From Oscillospiraceae bacterium (GTDB lineage Bacteria > Bacillota > Clostridia > UMGS1810), in NCBI GenBank assembly GCA_015069095.1, contig SVJH01000013.1, positions 1 through 60,402 of the forward strand: DNA of 60,402 nt, read 5' to 3'. The notes under the pieces were generated by a model. It did not search any database, had not been told where the DNA came from, and saw only the letters and a program-made list of their open reading frames with translations. Both the position numbers and the translations under genes were made by a program. Positions 9,000-17,749 of this stretch are shown here, in pieces (position 1 is the first letter of the stretch; each line of letters begins with the position of its first letter).

Positions 9000-10087
9000 G
9001 TGAAGAAACAAAAAGTACTTCTCTTGCCAAAAAAACCATAATCAGAGAACTTGTTGAGGCAGGTCAGAAAAAAGGCGTTTTAACATTCAAAGAAGTAATC
9101 GATGCTCTTTCCGAAATAGATTTAGACGCAAAACAAATTGATAAAATCTACGAAACACTTGAAAAAATGGGAGTAGAGCTTGTTGAAGATTTAGACAAGG
9201 AACTTAATGAAATTCAGTCTCAAAACGAAGAGATTGACCTTTCTATTCCTGAAGGTGTAGGTCTTGATGACCCGGTTAGAATGTACCTTAAAGAAATAGG
9301 TAAAGTTCCGCTTCTTAGTGCAGACGAAGAAGTTGAACTTGCTGAAAGAATGGCAAACGGCGACGAAATGGCTAAAAAACGTCTTTCTGAAGCAAATCTA
9401 AGACTTGTTGTAAGTATTGCAAAACGATACGTTGGACGCGGAATGCTTTTCCTTGACCTTATTCAGGAAGGTAACTTAGGTCTTATTAAAGCGGTTGAAA
9501 AATTTGACTGTACAAAAGGTTTTAAATTTTCAACATACGCTACATGGTGGATAAGACAAGCCATAACACGTGCAATCGCCGACCAGGCAAGAACTATAAG
9601 AATTCCTGTTCATATGGTGGAAACAATAAACAAACTTATAAGAGTATCACGTCAACTTCTTCAGGAACTTGGCAGAGAACCAAGAGTTGAAGAAATTGCA
9701 AAAGAAATGAATATGAGCGAAGAAAGAGTAAGGGAAATTATGAAAATCGCTCAGGAACCTGTATCGCTTGAAACACCTATCGGCGAAGAAGAAGACAGCA
9801 TCTTAGGAGATTTTATTCCGGATTCAGATGCTCCTGCACCAAGTGATATGGCAGCATTTATGCTACTTAAGGAACAACTTACAGATGTGCTTAAATCTTT
9901 AACTCAAAGAGAAGAAAAAGTACTTCGCTTAAGATTTGGACTTGATGACGGAAGACCAAGAACACTCGAAGAAGTTGGTAAAGAATTTGATGTTACAAGA
10001 GAAAGAATACGTCAGATTGAAGCCAAAGCACTTAGAAAATTAAGACATCCTTCAAGAAGCAGAAAACTTAAAGATTTTCTTGAATAA
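8996..10087 (+). CDS. rpoD: RNA polymerase primary sigma factor
   Basis: Housekeeping sigma-70 (SigA), which directs RNA polymerase to the TTGACA/TATAAT promoters seen across this window. 363 residues: region 1.1 in the first ~80 residues, region 1.2 [18 protein letters not shown], region 2 with [19 protein letters not shown] and [16 protein letters not shown], region 3, and region 4 with [26 protein letters not shown] precedes the ATG, which overlaps the dnaG stop. rpsU is not next to this operon. Confidence 0.98.
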   Translation: MSEETKSTSLAKKTIIRELVEAGQKKGVLTFKEVIDALSEIDLDAKQIDKIYETLEKMGVELVEDLDKELNEIQSQNEEIDLSIPEGVGLDDPVRMYLKEIGKVPLLSADEEVELAERMANGDEMAKKRLSEANLRLVVSIAKRYVGRGMLFLDLIQEGNLGLIKAVEKFDCTKGFKFSTYATWWIRQAITRAIADQARTIRIPVHMVETINKLIRVSRQLLQELGREPRVEEIAKEMNMSEERVREIMKIAQEPVSLETPIGEEEDSILGDFIPDSDAPAPSDMAAFMLLKEQLTDVLKSLTQREEKVLRLRFGLDDGRPRTLEEVGKEFDVTRERIRQIEAKALRKLRHPSRSRKLKDFLE

Positions 10088-10094
10088 TGTAAAA

Positions 10095-10121
10095 AAGGCA
10101 TTTCAGTTTCTGGAATGCCTT
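10095..10121 (+). terminator. Intrinsic terminator of the dnaG-rpoD operon
   Basis: Twelve-bp stem (AAGGCATTTCAG / CTGGAATGCCTT, one G-U pair) with a TTT loop, 7 bp after the rpoD stop. The downstream tract (AATTTATAT) is A/T rich rather than pure U. Confidence 0.75.
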
Positions 10122-10146
10122 AATTTATATAAAAAAGGTGATTATT

Positions 10147-12066
10147 ATGCATATTTTTTCTATAATGGATTTGTATCCTGACCATTTAGATGAAATTGTA
10201 GAGGATATAAAAAATCAATACGAAAAAGGGATTTCAACTTGCGTGCTTTTTAGTTTTTTACTTGCGCCGGAAGGCACTCCATGTGCCGATAAGGTAGGCA
10301 AATATCTTGAAAAATACAAAATTTTCAGCGATAAATTAAACAGTATGGGATTAAAATGCGGTGTTCTTGTTCAGTCTACAATCGGACACGGCGGAGTTTT
10401 TGCATCGGAAACACCATTTACAAAATACACAAATTTTAAAGATGGAACTGTTACACAATGGCCTTGCCCTAAAGACGAGGGCTTTAAAGAATACTTAAAA
10501 GATGCTTTTAAACGTATTGCAGAGCATAACCCCGCATTTATTATGCTTGATGACGATTTTCGCCTTATAGGACGCAGCGGAAAAGGCTGTGTATGCGAAA
10601 AACATATGGCAGATTTTGAAAAACGCATTGGAAGAAAGTACGAAAGAGAAGAACTTTGGGATATAATCGAAAAAAATCCGTGTGGAAAAGAAGCAAAAGC
10701 GTTTATCGAAACTCAGCGCGATTCGCTTTTAGACTGCGCAAAGGCAATGCGTGAAGGTATTGATATGGTAGATCCAAAAATTCCGGGCGCATTTTGTTGT
10801 GTTGGAAACTGGACTGAATTTGGTGCTGATATTGCAAAAATTATGGCGGGAAAGGACAACGAAGTCATACTTAGAATTCACAACGGAAATTACACACCAC
10901 TTGGCGCAAGAAACCTTAGCAAATATGCATATCGTGCATCTGTACAAATAAATATGGTAAAAGACAAAGTAGACGTTGTTTTAGCAGAAGCCGACACTTG
11001 CCCAAGAAACCGATATTCTACAAGTGCGCAGTCGCTTCATACACATTTCACATCTACACTGCTTGAAGGTGCATCCGGGGCGAAACATTTTATTACAAGA
11101 CGCTACTACGAACCTGAAAGCGGTGTTGCTTACAGAAAAATTCTTGCAAAAAATGCAAAATTTTACAAAGAACTTGCCCGCATTGTTCCGCATCTTAACT
11201 GGATAGGTTGCAAAATGCCTCTTACAAAATTTAACGAATATGCATTTTTAAATCATGGATGGGACGGAACAGAGGGCTGGAGTACAAATGTGCTTGAACG
11301 ATTCGGGTTTCCTATTTACTTTAGCGAAAGAGACGGCGGAGCGGCATTTTTAGCAGAAGATGCTGACAAAAAATTTAGTGATGATGAGATTTTAAATCTT
11401 TTAAAAGAAACACTTGTTTTATCATCAAACACAGCCGAAAACCTTATAAAACGAGGATTTGGTGCTTATCTTGGCATTGATGTAAGAGAGTGGAAAGGAA
11501 AGGTGCCTACAATCGAAATGTTTGATGACAAAGGCGCAATGTGTACTGTTCAGGTTGGAACAAAAGAACTTGTAATAGTGGGCGATGATGTAAAAATCTA
11601 CTCAAAAGTATGTCATTCGCTTGACAATACAAACTTTACATATCTTTTCCCTGGCACAACATTTTATAAAAATAAACTTGGCGGAAATGTTATTGTTTTT
11701 TGCGGAACACCTGTAACGACGTTCCATTATGCTACTGCGTTTTCTTTCCTTAATCAGTCAAGAAAAAAACAGATGGCTAAAATTTTAAAAGAAACAGGAA
11801 ACCTTCCGCTTTACTACGATAGCGACGAAGAAATGTATTTAAAATGTGCTAAGTATGACGGCGATAAACTTTTTGTTGCAATGTTCAGCATGGGATTTGA
11901 CATAATAGAAGAAATTAACCTTAAAACAGAAAAAGATGTTAAAAATGTTAAAATGCTTACATGCGACGGAACATATAAAGAATGTGAATTTGAAAAACGA
12001 GATGGCGGAATTATTGTAAAAGAAATAATGTACACGTTAAACCCTGTAATACTTATACTGGAGTAA
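10147..12066 (+). CDS. Unrecognised protein, possibly a glycoside-hydrolase-like TIM barrel
   Basis: 639 residues from the ATG at 10147, 6 bp after GGTG; an in-frame GTG at 10138 is too close to that site. No signal peptide or membrane segment, so it is probably cytoplasmic. The first ~370 residues alternate hydrophobic strands and helices in a barrel-like pattern. Acidic clusters, MLDDDFRLIG near residue 140 and VVLAEADTCPRN near residue 280, could be catalytic. The C-terminal third is beta-rich. This recalls clan-A glycosidases of the beta-galactosidase type, but I recognise no specific family motif. It stands alone between rpoD and repeat DNA and is probably an accessory gene. Confidence 0.5.
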   Translation: MHIFSIMDLYPDHLDEIVEDIKNQYEKGISTCVLFSFLLAPEGTPCADKVGKYLEKYKIFSDKLNSMGLKCGVLVQSTIGHGGVFASETPFTKYTNFKDGTVTQWPCPKDEGFKEYLKDAFKRIAEHNPAFIMLDDDFRLIGRSGKGCVCEKHMADFEKRIGRKYEREELWDIIEKNPCGKEAKAFIETQRDSLLDCAKAMREGIDMVDPKIPGAFCCVGNWTEFGADIAKIMAGKDNEVILRIHNGNYTPLGARNLSKYAYRASVQINMVKDKVDVVLAEADTCPRNRYSTSAQSLHTHFTSTLLEGASGAKHFITRRYYEPESGVAYRKILAKNAKFYKELARIVPHLNWIGCKMPLTKFNEYAFLNHGWDGTEGWSTNVLERFGFPIYFSERDGGAAFLAEDADKKFSDDEILNLLKETLVLSSNTAENLIKRGFGAYLGIDVREWKGKVPTIEMFDDKGAMCTVQVGTKELVIVGDDVKIYSKVCHSLDNTNFTYLFPGTTFYKNKLGGNVIVFCGTPVTTFHYATAFSFLNQSRKKQMAKILKETGNLPLYYDSDEEMYLKCAKYDGDKLFVAMFSMGFDIIEEINLKTEKDVKNVKMLTCDGTYKECEFEKRDGGIIVKEIMYTLNPVILILE

Positions 12067-12137
12067 AAGAAAGACACTTAAGTGTTGATGTTGGGGATTT
12101 TTTAAAAAGGCTTTCCTTGTGCAAATGAAGGCTAAAG

Positions 12138-12168
12138 CGGGACGTCGTTTCGCGCCGTCCCCTACAAT
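12138..12168. repeat. Dispersed palindromic repeat, copy 1
   Basis: A 31-bp block beginning CGGGACGTCGTTTCGCGCC and ending CCCTACAAT. It is repeated exactly at 57274-57304. GGGACG and CGTCCC can pair as a hairpin. A second hairpin follows (GGAAGGGA/TCTCTTCC near 12178-12197). This 185-bp gap holds no gene. Confidence 0.85.
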
Positions 12169-12225
12169 TCTTATTTTGGAAGGGATAAATCTCTTCCTTA
12201 CATTGATAATTTGTTGTTTATCGTA

Positions 12226-12249
12226 TGGGATGGGCTTTGCTCATCCCGT
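12226..12249. terminator. Hairpin between converging genes
   Basis: Nine-bp stem GGGATGGGC / GCTCATCCC (one G-U pair) with a TTT loop, followed by GTTTTCATTTTATT on the plus strand. It could end transcription of the 10147 gene; the convergent Cys-rich gene ends 3 bp away. Confidence 0.5.
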
Positions 12250-12251
12250 TT

Positions 12252-12431
12252 TCATTTTATTCCTATCATTTTCTTTTCTTCTTCGCTGAGGCAAAGTTTT
12301 AAATAGTCGCATTCATCACAACAGCATTCAATTCTGTTTCCGTTTTCGTCAAAGTGCGCTCCGTTTCCAAGGCAGTCTTTACCTTCGTTTCCGGGTGTTA
12401 GTTTTATTCCCGTTACGTCTATGATTTCCAT
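12252..12431 (-). CDS. Cys-rich microprotein (59 residues)
   Basis: Starts MEIIDVTGIKLTPG at the ATG 12429-12431, 8 bp after a perfect GGAGG; the frame is open further upstream but runs through a terminator. The protein has six Cys residues: one in KDCLGNG, then the cluster ECCCDEC and later LC. The spacing suggests a small metal-binding or redox fold. I do not recognise a family. An intrinsic terminator (12454-12477) ends 5 bp before its ribosome binding site, so expression would need read-through or release of that terminator, or a promoter I do not see. Confidence 0.7.
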   Translation of the reverse strand: MEIIDVTGIKLTPGNEGKDCLGNGAHFDENGNRIECCCDECDYLKLCLSEEEKKMIGIK

Positions 12432-12447
12432 ACAAGTTTCCTCCAAA

Positions 12448-12649
12448 TAAAAAATGCGCCCACCGAAGCAGACGCATAAAAAACGCAAACCCCGATAGTC
12501 GCCAAACTAATTGAGTACGACAAGAACAATCTGTATCATCCCAACTGGAATTTGCATTTTTATCAAATTCATAAATGAATGATACAAAAATAAACTCATC
12601 TTTAATAGTAAAGAAAAGTCCTTGTCAATTTATATTCAATTAGTTTGGC
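12448..12649 (-). ncRNA. Candidate structured non-coding RNA (~200 nt), family unknown
   Basis: Minus-strand RNA predicted to start at 12649, exactly 7 nt after a near-consensus -10 box, and to end in the terminator at 12454-12477. Helices: a closing 14-bp stem of perfect repeats (12636-12649 with 12501-12514); a 9-bp stem (12618-12626 with 12519-12527, one G-U pair that only forms in the minus-strand RNA); a 6-bp side hairpin (12599-12604 / 12609-12614); an 8-bp stem (12579-12586 / 12532-12539); and a 7-bp tip (12564-12570 / 12548-12554). It could be a 6S-like RNA, a new regulatory RNA, or a riboswitch for the downstream Cys-rich gene. I see no consensus of a known class. Confidence 0.6.
12454..12477 (-). 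terminator. Intrinsic terminator of the structured RNA
   Basis: On the minus strand a 10-bp stem (ATGCGTCTGC / GTGGGCGCAT) with a UUCG tetraloop is followed by TTTTTATTT. It is directly upstream of the GGAGG of the Cys-rich gene. Confidence 0.88.
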
Positions 12650-12655
12650 ATAATC

Positions 12656-12684
12656 ATTTTACTATAAAAAGGCTAATTTGTCAA
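12656..12684 (-). promoter_or_regulatory. Sigma-A promoter of the structured RNA
   Basis: Minus-strand TTGACA (12679-12684), 17 bp, TAAAAT (12656-12661). The predicted start, 12649, is the first base of the closing helix of the RNA. A weaker TTGACA lies inside the RNA at 12623-12628. Confidence 0.82.
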
Positions 12685-12686
12685 AT

Positions 12687-12714
12687 AAAAAAGGCACTCA
12701 TTTTGAGTGCCTTT
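12687..12714 (-). terminator. Intrinsic terminator of rny
   Basis: Eleven-bp perfect stem (AAAGGCACTCA / TGAGTGCCTTT, TTT/AAA loop) 9 bp after the rny stop, followed on the minus strand by a T-rich tract that runs into the next promoter. Confidence 0.88.
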
Positions 12715-12722
12715 ATCTTTTT

Positions 12723-14267
12723 TTATTTTGCGTATTCTACGCTTCTTGTTTCTCTGATAACGTTAACTTTAATCTGACCCGGATATTCAAGTTCGCTTTC
12801 AATACGTTTTACGATTTCTCTTGCAACAACGATTGTTTCGTCTTCTTTAACGTTTTCAGGTTTAACCATAATTCTAATTTCACGTCCTGCCTGAATAGCA
12901 AACGATTTTTCAACTCCGTCGAATGAGTTTGCAATTTCTTCAAGTTTTTCAAGACGTTTAATATAAGTTTCAATGTTTTCTCTTCTTGCGCCAGGTCTTG
13001 CAGCACTAATAGCATCACAAGCCTGAACAATGCAAGCAATAATTGTAGTTGGCTCTGTATCGCCGTGATGCGATGCAATAGCATTTATAACTTCCGCGCC
13101 TTCGCGATGTTTTTTAGCAATATCAACACCGAGGTCAACGTGAGAACCTTCGATTTCGTGGTCCATAGCTTTACCGATATCGTGTAGAAGTCCTGCTCTT
13201 TTTGCTGTTTTAATGTCAACACCAAGTTCGCCAGCCATAATACCGGAAAGATGAGATACTTCAATTGCGTGTTTAAGCACGTTCTGCCCGTAACTTGTAC
13301 GGAATCTTAGTTTACCTAAAAGTCTAATTATTTCAGGATGTAATCCGTGAACACCTGTTTCAAATGTAGCCTGTTCACCTTCCTGTTTAATAATTGCTTC
13401 AACTTCTTTTCTTGATTTTTCAACGACTTCTTCAATTCTTGCAGGATGAATTCTGCCGTCTGAAATAAGTTTTTCAAGTGATACTCTTGCAATTTCACGT
13501 CTTATAGGATCAAATCCAGAAAGAACAACTGCTTCCGGAGTATCGTCAATAATTAAATCAATACCTGTAAGTGTTTCAAGAGTTCTGATGTTTCTTCCTT
13601 CTCTACCGATAATTCTTCCCTTCATTTCATCGTTAGGAAGAGCAACAACTGAAACTGTTGCTTCAGCAACATGGTCTGCAGCACATTTCTGAATAGCATT
13701 TGTGATAATTGCTTTTGCTTTTTTATCGGCTTCGTCTTTTGCCTGATCAACAATGTCTTTAATCATAATAGCAGATTCGTGTCTAACCTCTGCTTCTATG
13801 TTTTTAAGCAAATATTCTTTTGCTTCTTCAACAGAAAGACCGGAAATTTTTTCAAGTAATTCTGTTTGCTTTTTGTTAATTTCGGCTGTTTCTTCAGTTA
13901 AAACATCAAGTTCTTTAAGTTTTTGATTTAATTTTTCTTCTTTTTTGTCTAACGCATCTGTTTTTTTGTCCAAATTATTTTCTTTTTGCTCAATTCTTCT
14001 TTCTTGTCGGTTTATTTCGTTTCTTCGATCTTTAATTTCTCTGTCGAGTTCAGCGCGGCCTTTATGAAGTTCTTCTTTAGCAGCTAAAACTGCTTCTTTT
14101 TTCTTTGTATCTGCTTCTTTTTCGGCTTTTTTAATTATTTCATCAGCTCGTTTTTCGGCAACGCCAAGTTTACCCTCAGCAACAAATTTTCTGTATATCA
14201 TACCTATTGCAAAGCCTAAAATCAATGCACCTGCGGCTATTGCAACGGCTATATAAATGTTAATCAA
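12723..14267 (-). CDS. rny: Ribonuclease Y
   Basis: Membrane-anchored endoribonuclease that initiates mRNA decay in Bacillota. One N-terminal transmembrane helix ([20 protein letters not shown]), a long coiled coil to about residue 200, a KH RNA-binding domain ([15 protein letters not shown]), and an HD domain with [12 protein letters not shown] and ASHHGDTEP. No ATG is available. The TTG at 14265-14267 lies 9 bp after AAAGGGGG, whereas the upstream TTG at 14274 abuts that site, so I choose the former (514 residues). Confidence 0.95.
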   Translation of the reverse strand: MINIYIAVAIAAGALILGFAIGMIYRKFVAEGKLGVAEKRADEIIKKAEKEADTKKKEAVLAAKEELHKGRAELDREIKDRRNEINRQERRIEQKENNLDKKTDALDKKEEKLNQKLKELDVLTEETAEINKKQTELLEKISGLSVEEAKEYLLKNIEAEVRHESAIMIKDIVDQAKDEADKKAKAIITNAIQKCAADHVAEATVSVVALPNDEMKGRIIGREGRNIRTLETLTGIDLIIDDTPEAVVLSGFDPIRREIARVSLEKLISDGRIHPARIEEVVEKSRKEVEAIIKQEGEQATFETGVHGLHPEIIRLLGKLRFRTSYGQNVLKHAIEVSHLSGIMAGELGVDIKTAKRAGLLHDIGKAMDHEIEGSHVDLGVDIAKKHREGAEVINAIASHHGDTEPTTIIACIVQACDAISAARPGARRENIETYIKRLEKLEEIANSFDGVEKSFAIQAGREIRIMVKPENVKEDETIVVAREIVKRIESELEYPGQIKVNVIRETRSVEYAK

Positions 14268-14394
14268 AGATACCAACCCCCTTTCTAAAATTTTCGGAAA
14301 ATCCGATTTATAAATTTAGATAATAGGGACAAAAATAACAAGTAAATCACTTATGTTTGCATAATTTATTAAAATTACACAAATATACACTATT

Positions 14395-14423
14395 ATTTTA
14401 TAACAATTTTAACAATATGTCAA
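14395..14423 (-). promoter_or_regulatory. Sigma-A promoter of rny
   Basis: Minus-strand TTGACA (14418-14423), 17 bp, TAAAAT (14395-14400), giving a leader of about 120 nt. Confidence 0.78.
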
Positions 14424-14457
14424 TTGATTTTTTCATTTTTTTGTATTTTTTGTATCG

Positions 14458-14486
14458 TTGACTTGATGTCTTAAATGTGCTATAAT
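14458..14486 (+). promoter_or_regulatory. Sigma-A promoter of pyk
   Basis: TTGACT (14458-14463), 17 bp, TATAAT (14481-14486), about 45 bp before the pyk start. Confidence 0.88.
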
Positions 14487-14538
14487 AAAGCCGATTTTTT
14501 ATTTTTTATTACATATATACTTTTAAGGAGGTCAAAAA

Positions 14539-15957
14539 ATGAAAAAAACAAAAATAATTTGTACAATCGGTCCTGCGTGTTCAGACAAAGAGATATTAAA
14601 ACAAATGATGCTTTCGGGTATGAATGTTGCAAGATTTAACTTTTCGCACGGTACTTATGCTGAGCACGAAGAAAGAATGAACCTCTTTAAACAGGTCAGA
14701 GAAGAGCTTAATATTCCAGCGGGAATGCTTCTTGATACAAAAGGCCCTGAATACAGAATAAAAACGTTTGAAAACGGAAAAATATTTTTAAATGACGGTG
14801 ATAAATTCACTCTTACAACAAACGAAATTATCGGAAACGAAAAAATGGTTTCTGTATCGTACAAAGATATGGCAAAGGAAATGCAAATCGGCGACAGAGT
14901 GCTTATAAACAATGGACTTATAGTGCTTGAAGTTGAAGACAAAAACGATACTGATATTTTTTGCAAAGTAATTTGCGGAGGAGAACTTTCAAACAGAAAA
15001 AGTATGAGTTTTCCAAATAAAGTTTTAAATCAGGTTTATCTTAGCGAGCAGGATAAATCGGACATACTTTTCGGTATAAAAATGGACGTTGACTATATTG
15101 CGTGTTCATTTGTATCGTGCAAACAAGATATTATTGATGTTAAAAATTTTGTTGAAGAAAACGGCGGCGATGATATAGACATTATTGCAAAAATCGAAAA
15201 TCGTTCAGGCGTTGACAACATAGAAGAAATCCTTGAAGAATGCCACGGAATAATGATTGCAAGGGGCGATATGGGTGTTGAAATTCCATACGAGGAGCTT
15301 CCTTCTATCCAGAAAAAACTTATAACAACTTGCAGAATTAAAGGAAAAAGAGTAATCACAGCAACAGAAATGCTTGAATCAATGATAAATAATGTTCGAC
15401 CTACAAGAGCAGAAATATCTGACGTTGCAAATGCTGTATACGACGGAACAAGTGCACTGATGTTATCTGGCGAAACTGCGGCTGGGAAATATCCCGTTGA
15501 AGCAGTTAAGGCAATGAGTAAAATTGCAGAGCAAACTGAAAAAAACATACATTACAAAAAAAGATTTTTAAATTATAATTTTGAAATAAAAGATTTAAAC
15601 GATGCTATTTCGCACTCAACGTGCTCACTTGCAATGGATACAGATGCAAAAGTAATTGTTGTGTGCTCAAGAAGCGGAAGAACGGCAAGAATGGTATCAC
15701 GTTTTCGTTGCCCGATACCGATTATAGGAATGACAACAAGTGAAAAGGCAACACGAAAACTTTCGCTTTCGTGGGGTGTAACACCTGTACTTACTGAGGA
15801 ATATCAGTCAACAGACGTAATGTTTTACCACGCAATGCTAAAGGCAAAAGAACTTGGCTTTGCACAAAAAGATGACAATATCATCATAACAGGCGGTATA
15901 CCGTACGGAACAACAAGAAATACAAATATAATAAAAATTGAAACTATGACAAAATAA
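14539..15957 (+). CDS. pyk: Pyruvate kinase
   Basis: Last step of glycolysis: phosphoenolpyruvate plus ADP to pyruvate plus ATP, in the cytoplasm. 472 residues, the standard A/B/C-domain form without the extra C-terminal PEP-utilising domain of many Bacilli. It opens with KTKIICTIGPAC and has NFSHGTYAEH, the active-site stretch IIAKIENRSGVDNI, MIARGDMGVEIP and GKRVITATEMLESM. AAGGAGG precedes the ATG. Monocistronic, with its own promoter and strong terminator. Confidence 0.97.
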   Translation: MKKTKIICTIGPACSDKEILKQMMLSGMNVARFNFSHGTYAEHEERMNLFKQVREELNIPAGMLLDTKGPEYRIKTFENGKIFLNDGDKFTLTTNEIIGNEKMVSVSYKDMAKEMQIGDRVLINNGLIVLEVEDKNDTDIFCKVICGGELSNRKSMSFPNKVLNQVYLSEQDKSDILFGIKMDVDYIACSFVSCKQDIIDVKNFVEENGGDDIDIIAKIENRSGVDNIEEILEECHGIMIARGDMGVEIPYEELPSIQKKLITTCRIKGKRVITATEMLESMINNVRPTRAEISDVANAVYDGTSALMLSGETAAGKYPVEAVKAMSKIAEQTEKNIHYKKRFLNYNFEIKDLNDAISHSTCSLAMDTDAKVIVVCSRSGRTARMVSRFRCPIPIIGMTTSEKATRKLSLSWGVTPVLTEEYQSTDVMFYHAMLKAKELGFAQKDDNIIITGGIPYGTTRNTNIIKIETMTK

Positions 15958-15973
15958 GAAATTTTCATAACTA

Positions 15974-16008
15974 AAAAACCCAAGTAATTCAAAGTTACTT
16001 GGGTTTTT
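15974..16008. terminator. Bidirectional intrinsic terminator after pyk
   Basis: Stem of up to 14 bp with core ACCCAAGTAA / TTACTTGGGT, flanked by A5 and T5, so it can serve both pyk and the convergent yigZ. Confidence 0.9.
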
Positions 16009-16057
16009 GTTGTATTTTAATGATTTATCATTTGCCTGCTAAGGCAATTTTATTTGC

Positions 16058-16672
16058 TTAAATTTTATCGTGATATATTTCTTTTTCTGTTTCTATTTTG
16101 ATGCTTACGCCAAATTCGTCTGCAAATGCACTTTTTGTATTTTCCAAAGATGTTTTGGGCGTAATAACATATATGACTGCTTTGTCGGTATATGCAATTT
16201 CATCCAAAATGGCTTTTTGTTTTTTTACGATGTGTTTTATTTTTTCAAGATACTGATAATCCGAAGTTATTTTAAGGATTATGCATTTTTCTTTTTCGCT
16301 TACTCCTGCGTTTTCTATTGCGCATTTTGCAGCAAGTGAATACGCCCTTATAAGACCGCCTACACCAAGGAGTGTTCCTCCAAAATACCTTGTAACAACA
16401 CAAACTACATCTGTTATGTTTTCTTTTTCAAGTAAATCAAGTACAGGAAATCCGCCGGTTTTTGACGGTTCGCCATCATCCGAGTATTTTTTTGTTCCGT
16501 TTTTTAAAATGTAGGCATACACGTTGTGTCTTGCATCAAAATGCTCTTTTTTAATAGTATCTATAAAATACTTTGCATCTTCTTCGTTTTCAACGTGCGT
16601 AATATGAGCAATAAACCTTGATTTTTTCTCTACTATTTCTGCTGTTGCTTTTTTATTTACCGATATATACAA
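16058..16672 (-). CDS. YigZ/IMPACT (UPF0029) family protein
   Basis: 204 residues. The N-terminal UPF0029 domain carries the hallmark stretches KKSRFIAHI, DARHNVYAYI, YSDDGEPSKTGGFP and VVTRYFGGTLLGVGGLIRAY; a ferredoxin-like C-terminal domain (about residues 138-198) follows. Relatives include bacterial YigZ and eukaryotic IMPACT, a modulator of translation control. The bacterial role is not settled. The ATG at 16670-16672 follows AAGAGG. It lies 13 bp after the phage-type repressor gene on the same strand and may be co-transcribed with it. Confidence 0.9.
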   Translation of the reverse strand: MYISVNKKATAEIVEKKSRFIAHITHVENEEDAKYFIDTIKKEHFDARHNVYAYILKNGTKKYSDDGEPSKTGGFPVLDLLEKENITDVVCVVTRYFGGTLLGVGGLIRAYSLAAKCAIENAGVSEKEKCIILKITSDYQYLEKIKHIVKKQKAILDEIAYTDKAVIYVITPKTSLENTKSAFADEFGVSIKIETEKEIYHDKI

Positions 16673-16685
16673 ATTTATTACCTCT

Positions 16686-17423
16686 TTATTTATTAAATAT
16701 AATTACACCGTTTTCATCAACAGTTCCTTTTCCTATAACACGACCGCAAACTGTAATTTCATCACCGTCTTTAAAATGTATTGGTGCATATTCTGGATTT
16801 TCACTTATAAGCGCATCTTTTCCAAGCCTTTTAACATATGATTCGCCGTTCTTTACAAAAATTCCTATTTCATTATATTCAATTTTATTTGTTTTTTCAA
16901 CAAACAAAATATCACCGTCATTATAAAGCGGAATCATACTGTTACCTTTTACAGATACTGTAAAGTCTGCATTATCGGGAATATCGCACGCTTTTACAAC
17001 ATCATAGTCGCTGCTTGTAAGAAGCATACCATTACCTGCAGATGCACCGATTACATAATGATTTATACTGCGAAGATTATGGTAAATGGTGTGTTTTGTT
17101 TCGTTAATTCTTTTTTGTTCTGCGTCAATTACCGCATTTACAGTGTGTCTTCCGTATGTATCAAGCGTATTATACTTTGCAAGAAGCATTTCCTCCTCTT
17201 TAGAAATGCTTTTTTTTGTTACGTTTAAAATATCGTAAATTTCGCATCCTAAAACTTTGCATATAGAAACAAGCGTTTGAATTTTAGGGTCTTTTGTCTG
17301 ACCGCTAAGAATTTTATCAAGTGTTCCTTTTGGTACTCCTGACATATCGGCAAGTTTTTGAGTGGTACACTTTTTCTCTTTTTTAATATTTAAAATTTCG
17401 TCAACATTGATAATTGTTGCCAT
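16686..17423 (-). CDS. XRE/S24 autocleavable repressor (CI/LexA-like)
   Basis: 245 residues from the ATG at 17421-17423 (GAGGTGAT site). An N-terminal XRE helix-turn-helix (TQKLADMSGVPKGTLDKILSG, residues 21-41) and a C-terminal S24 peptidase domain. All parts of the self-cleavage machinery are visible: Ala129-Gly130 cleavage site in GASAGNG, catalytic Ser162 in GNSMIP, and Lys198 in SYVKRL. The family represses prophage genes until RecA-stimulated cleavage after DNA damage. It is divergent from the phage-structural operon, across a region with three operators, so it is the probable master switch of that module. Confidence 0.9.
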   Translation of the reverse strand: MATIINVDEILNIKKEKKCTTQKLADMSGVPKGTLDKILSGQTKDPKIQTLVSICKVLGCEIYDILNVTKKSISKEEEMLLAKYNTLDTYGRHTVNAVIDAEQKRINETKHTIYHNLRSINHYVIGASAGNGMLLTSSDYDVVKACDIPDNADFTVSVKGNSMIPLYNDGDILFVEKTNKIEYNEIGIFVKNGESYVKRLGKDALISENPEYAPIHFKDGDEITVCGRVIGKGTVDENGVIIFNK

Positions 17424-17443
17424 TTTTATCACCTCATAACGAC

Positions 17444-17472
17444 ATTATACTACATATTTCGACGAATGTCAA
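17444..17472 (-). promoter_or_regulatory. Sigma-A promoter of the S24 repressor
   Basis: Minus-strand TTGACA (17467-17472), 17 bp, TATAAT (17444-17449); consensus quality. Operator 1 lies 10 bp upstream of the -35 box. Confidence 0.88.
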
Positions 17473-17482
17473 TCAAAAATTG

Positions 17483-17568
17483 TCCGTTAACGGAAAAATA
17501 TATCAAAAAATGTATTGACAAATTGCCATTAACGGAGTAATATTGTAAATGAAATATCCGTTGACGGA
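17483..17568. promoter_or_regulatory. Three operator palindromes between repressor and phage operon
   Basis: TCCGTTAACGGA (17483-17494, perfect palindrome), GCCATTAACGGA (17525-17536) and TCCGTTGACGGA (17557-17568). Centre spacings are 42 and 32 bp. The second sits in the spacer of the rightward promoter and the third just downstream of its -10, as expected for repression. I see no other copy of the motif in the window. Confidence 0.82.
17515..17543 (+). promoter_or_regulatory. Rightward promoter of the phage-like operon
   Basis: TTGACA (17515-17520), 17 bp, TAATAT (17538-17543). Operator 2 lies within the spacer. The leader to the first gene is about 200 nt and very A/T rich, with no ORF I can support. 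Confidence 0.8.
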
Positions 17569-17749
17569 TAAAAACAAAACAAAAAATTTTAAAAACTTGC
17601 CGTTTTTTCCGAATTTTTTGTGTTTTAATATAAATGTGCCCCGGTGAAAATAAAAAACACATCCACAAAAAACGGTTTGTTTTACAATTTTTGTTTTCCG
17701 AAAAAAATAATAAAAATCAAAAATTTGATTGCGTTGAGGGAGGTAAAGT

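Noticed and set aside
12501-12649. Retron msr-msd or MITE as explanation of the 14-bp inverted repeat
   Set aside because: No reverse transcriptase gene nearby, no target-site duplication visible, and the promoter start coincides with the helix base, which fits an RNA gene better.
12448-12649. Firm assignment as 6S RNA
   Set aside because: Size and rod shape fit, but the large bulge is one-sided and holds a hairpin, and I cannot match conserved 6S positions by eye.
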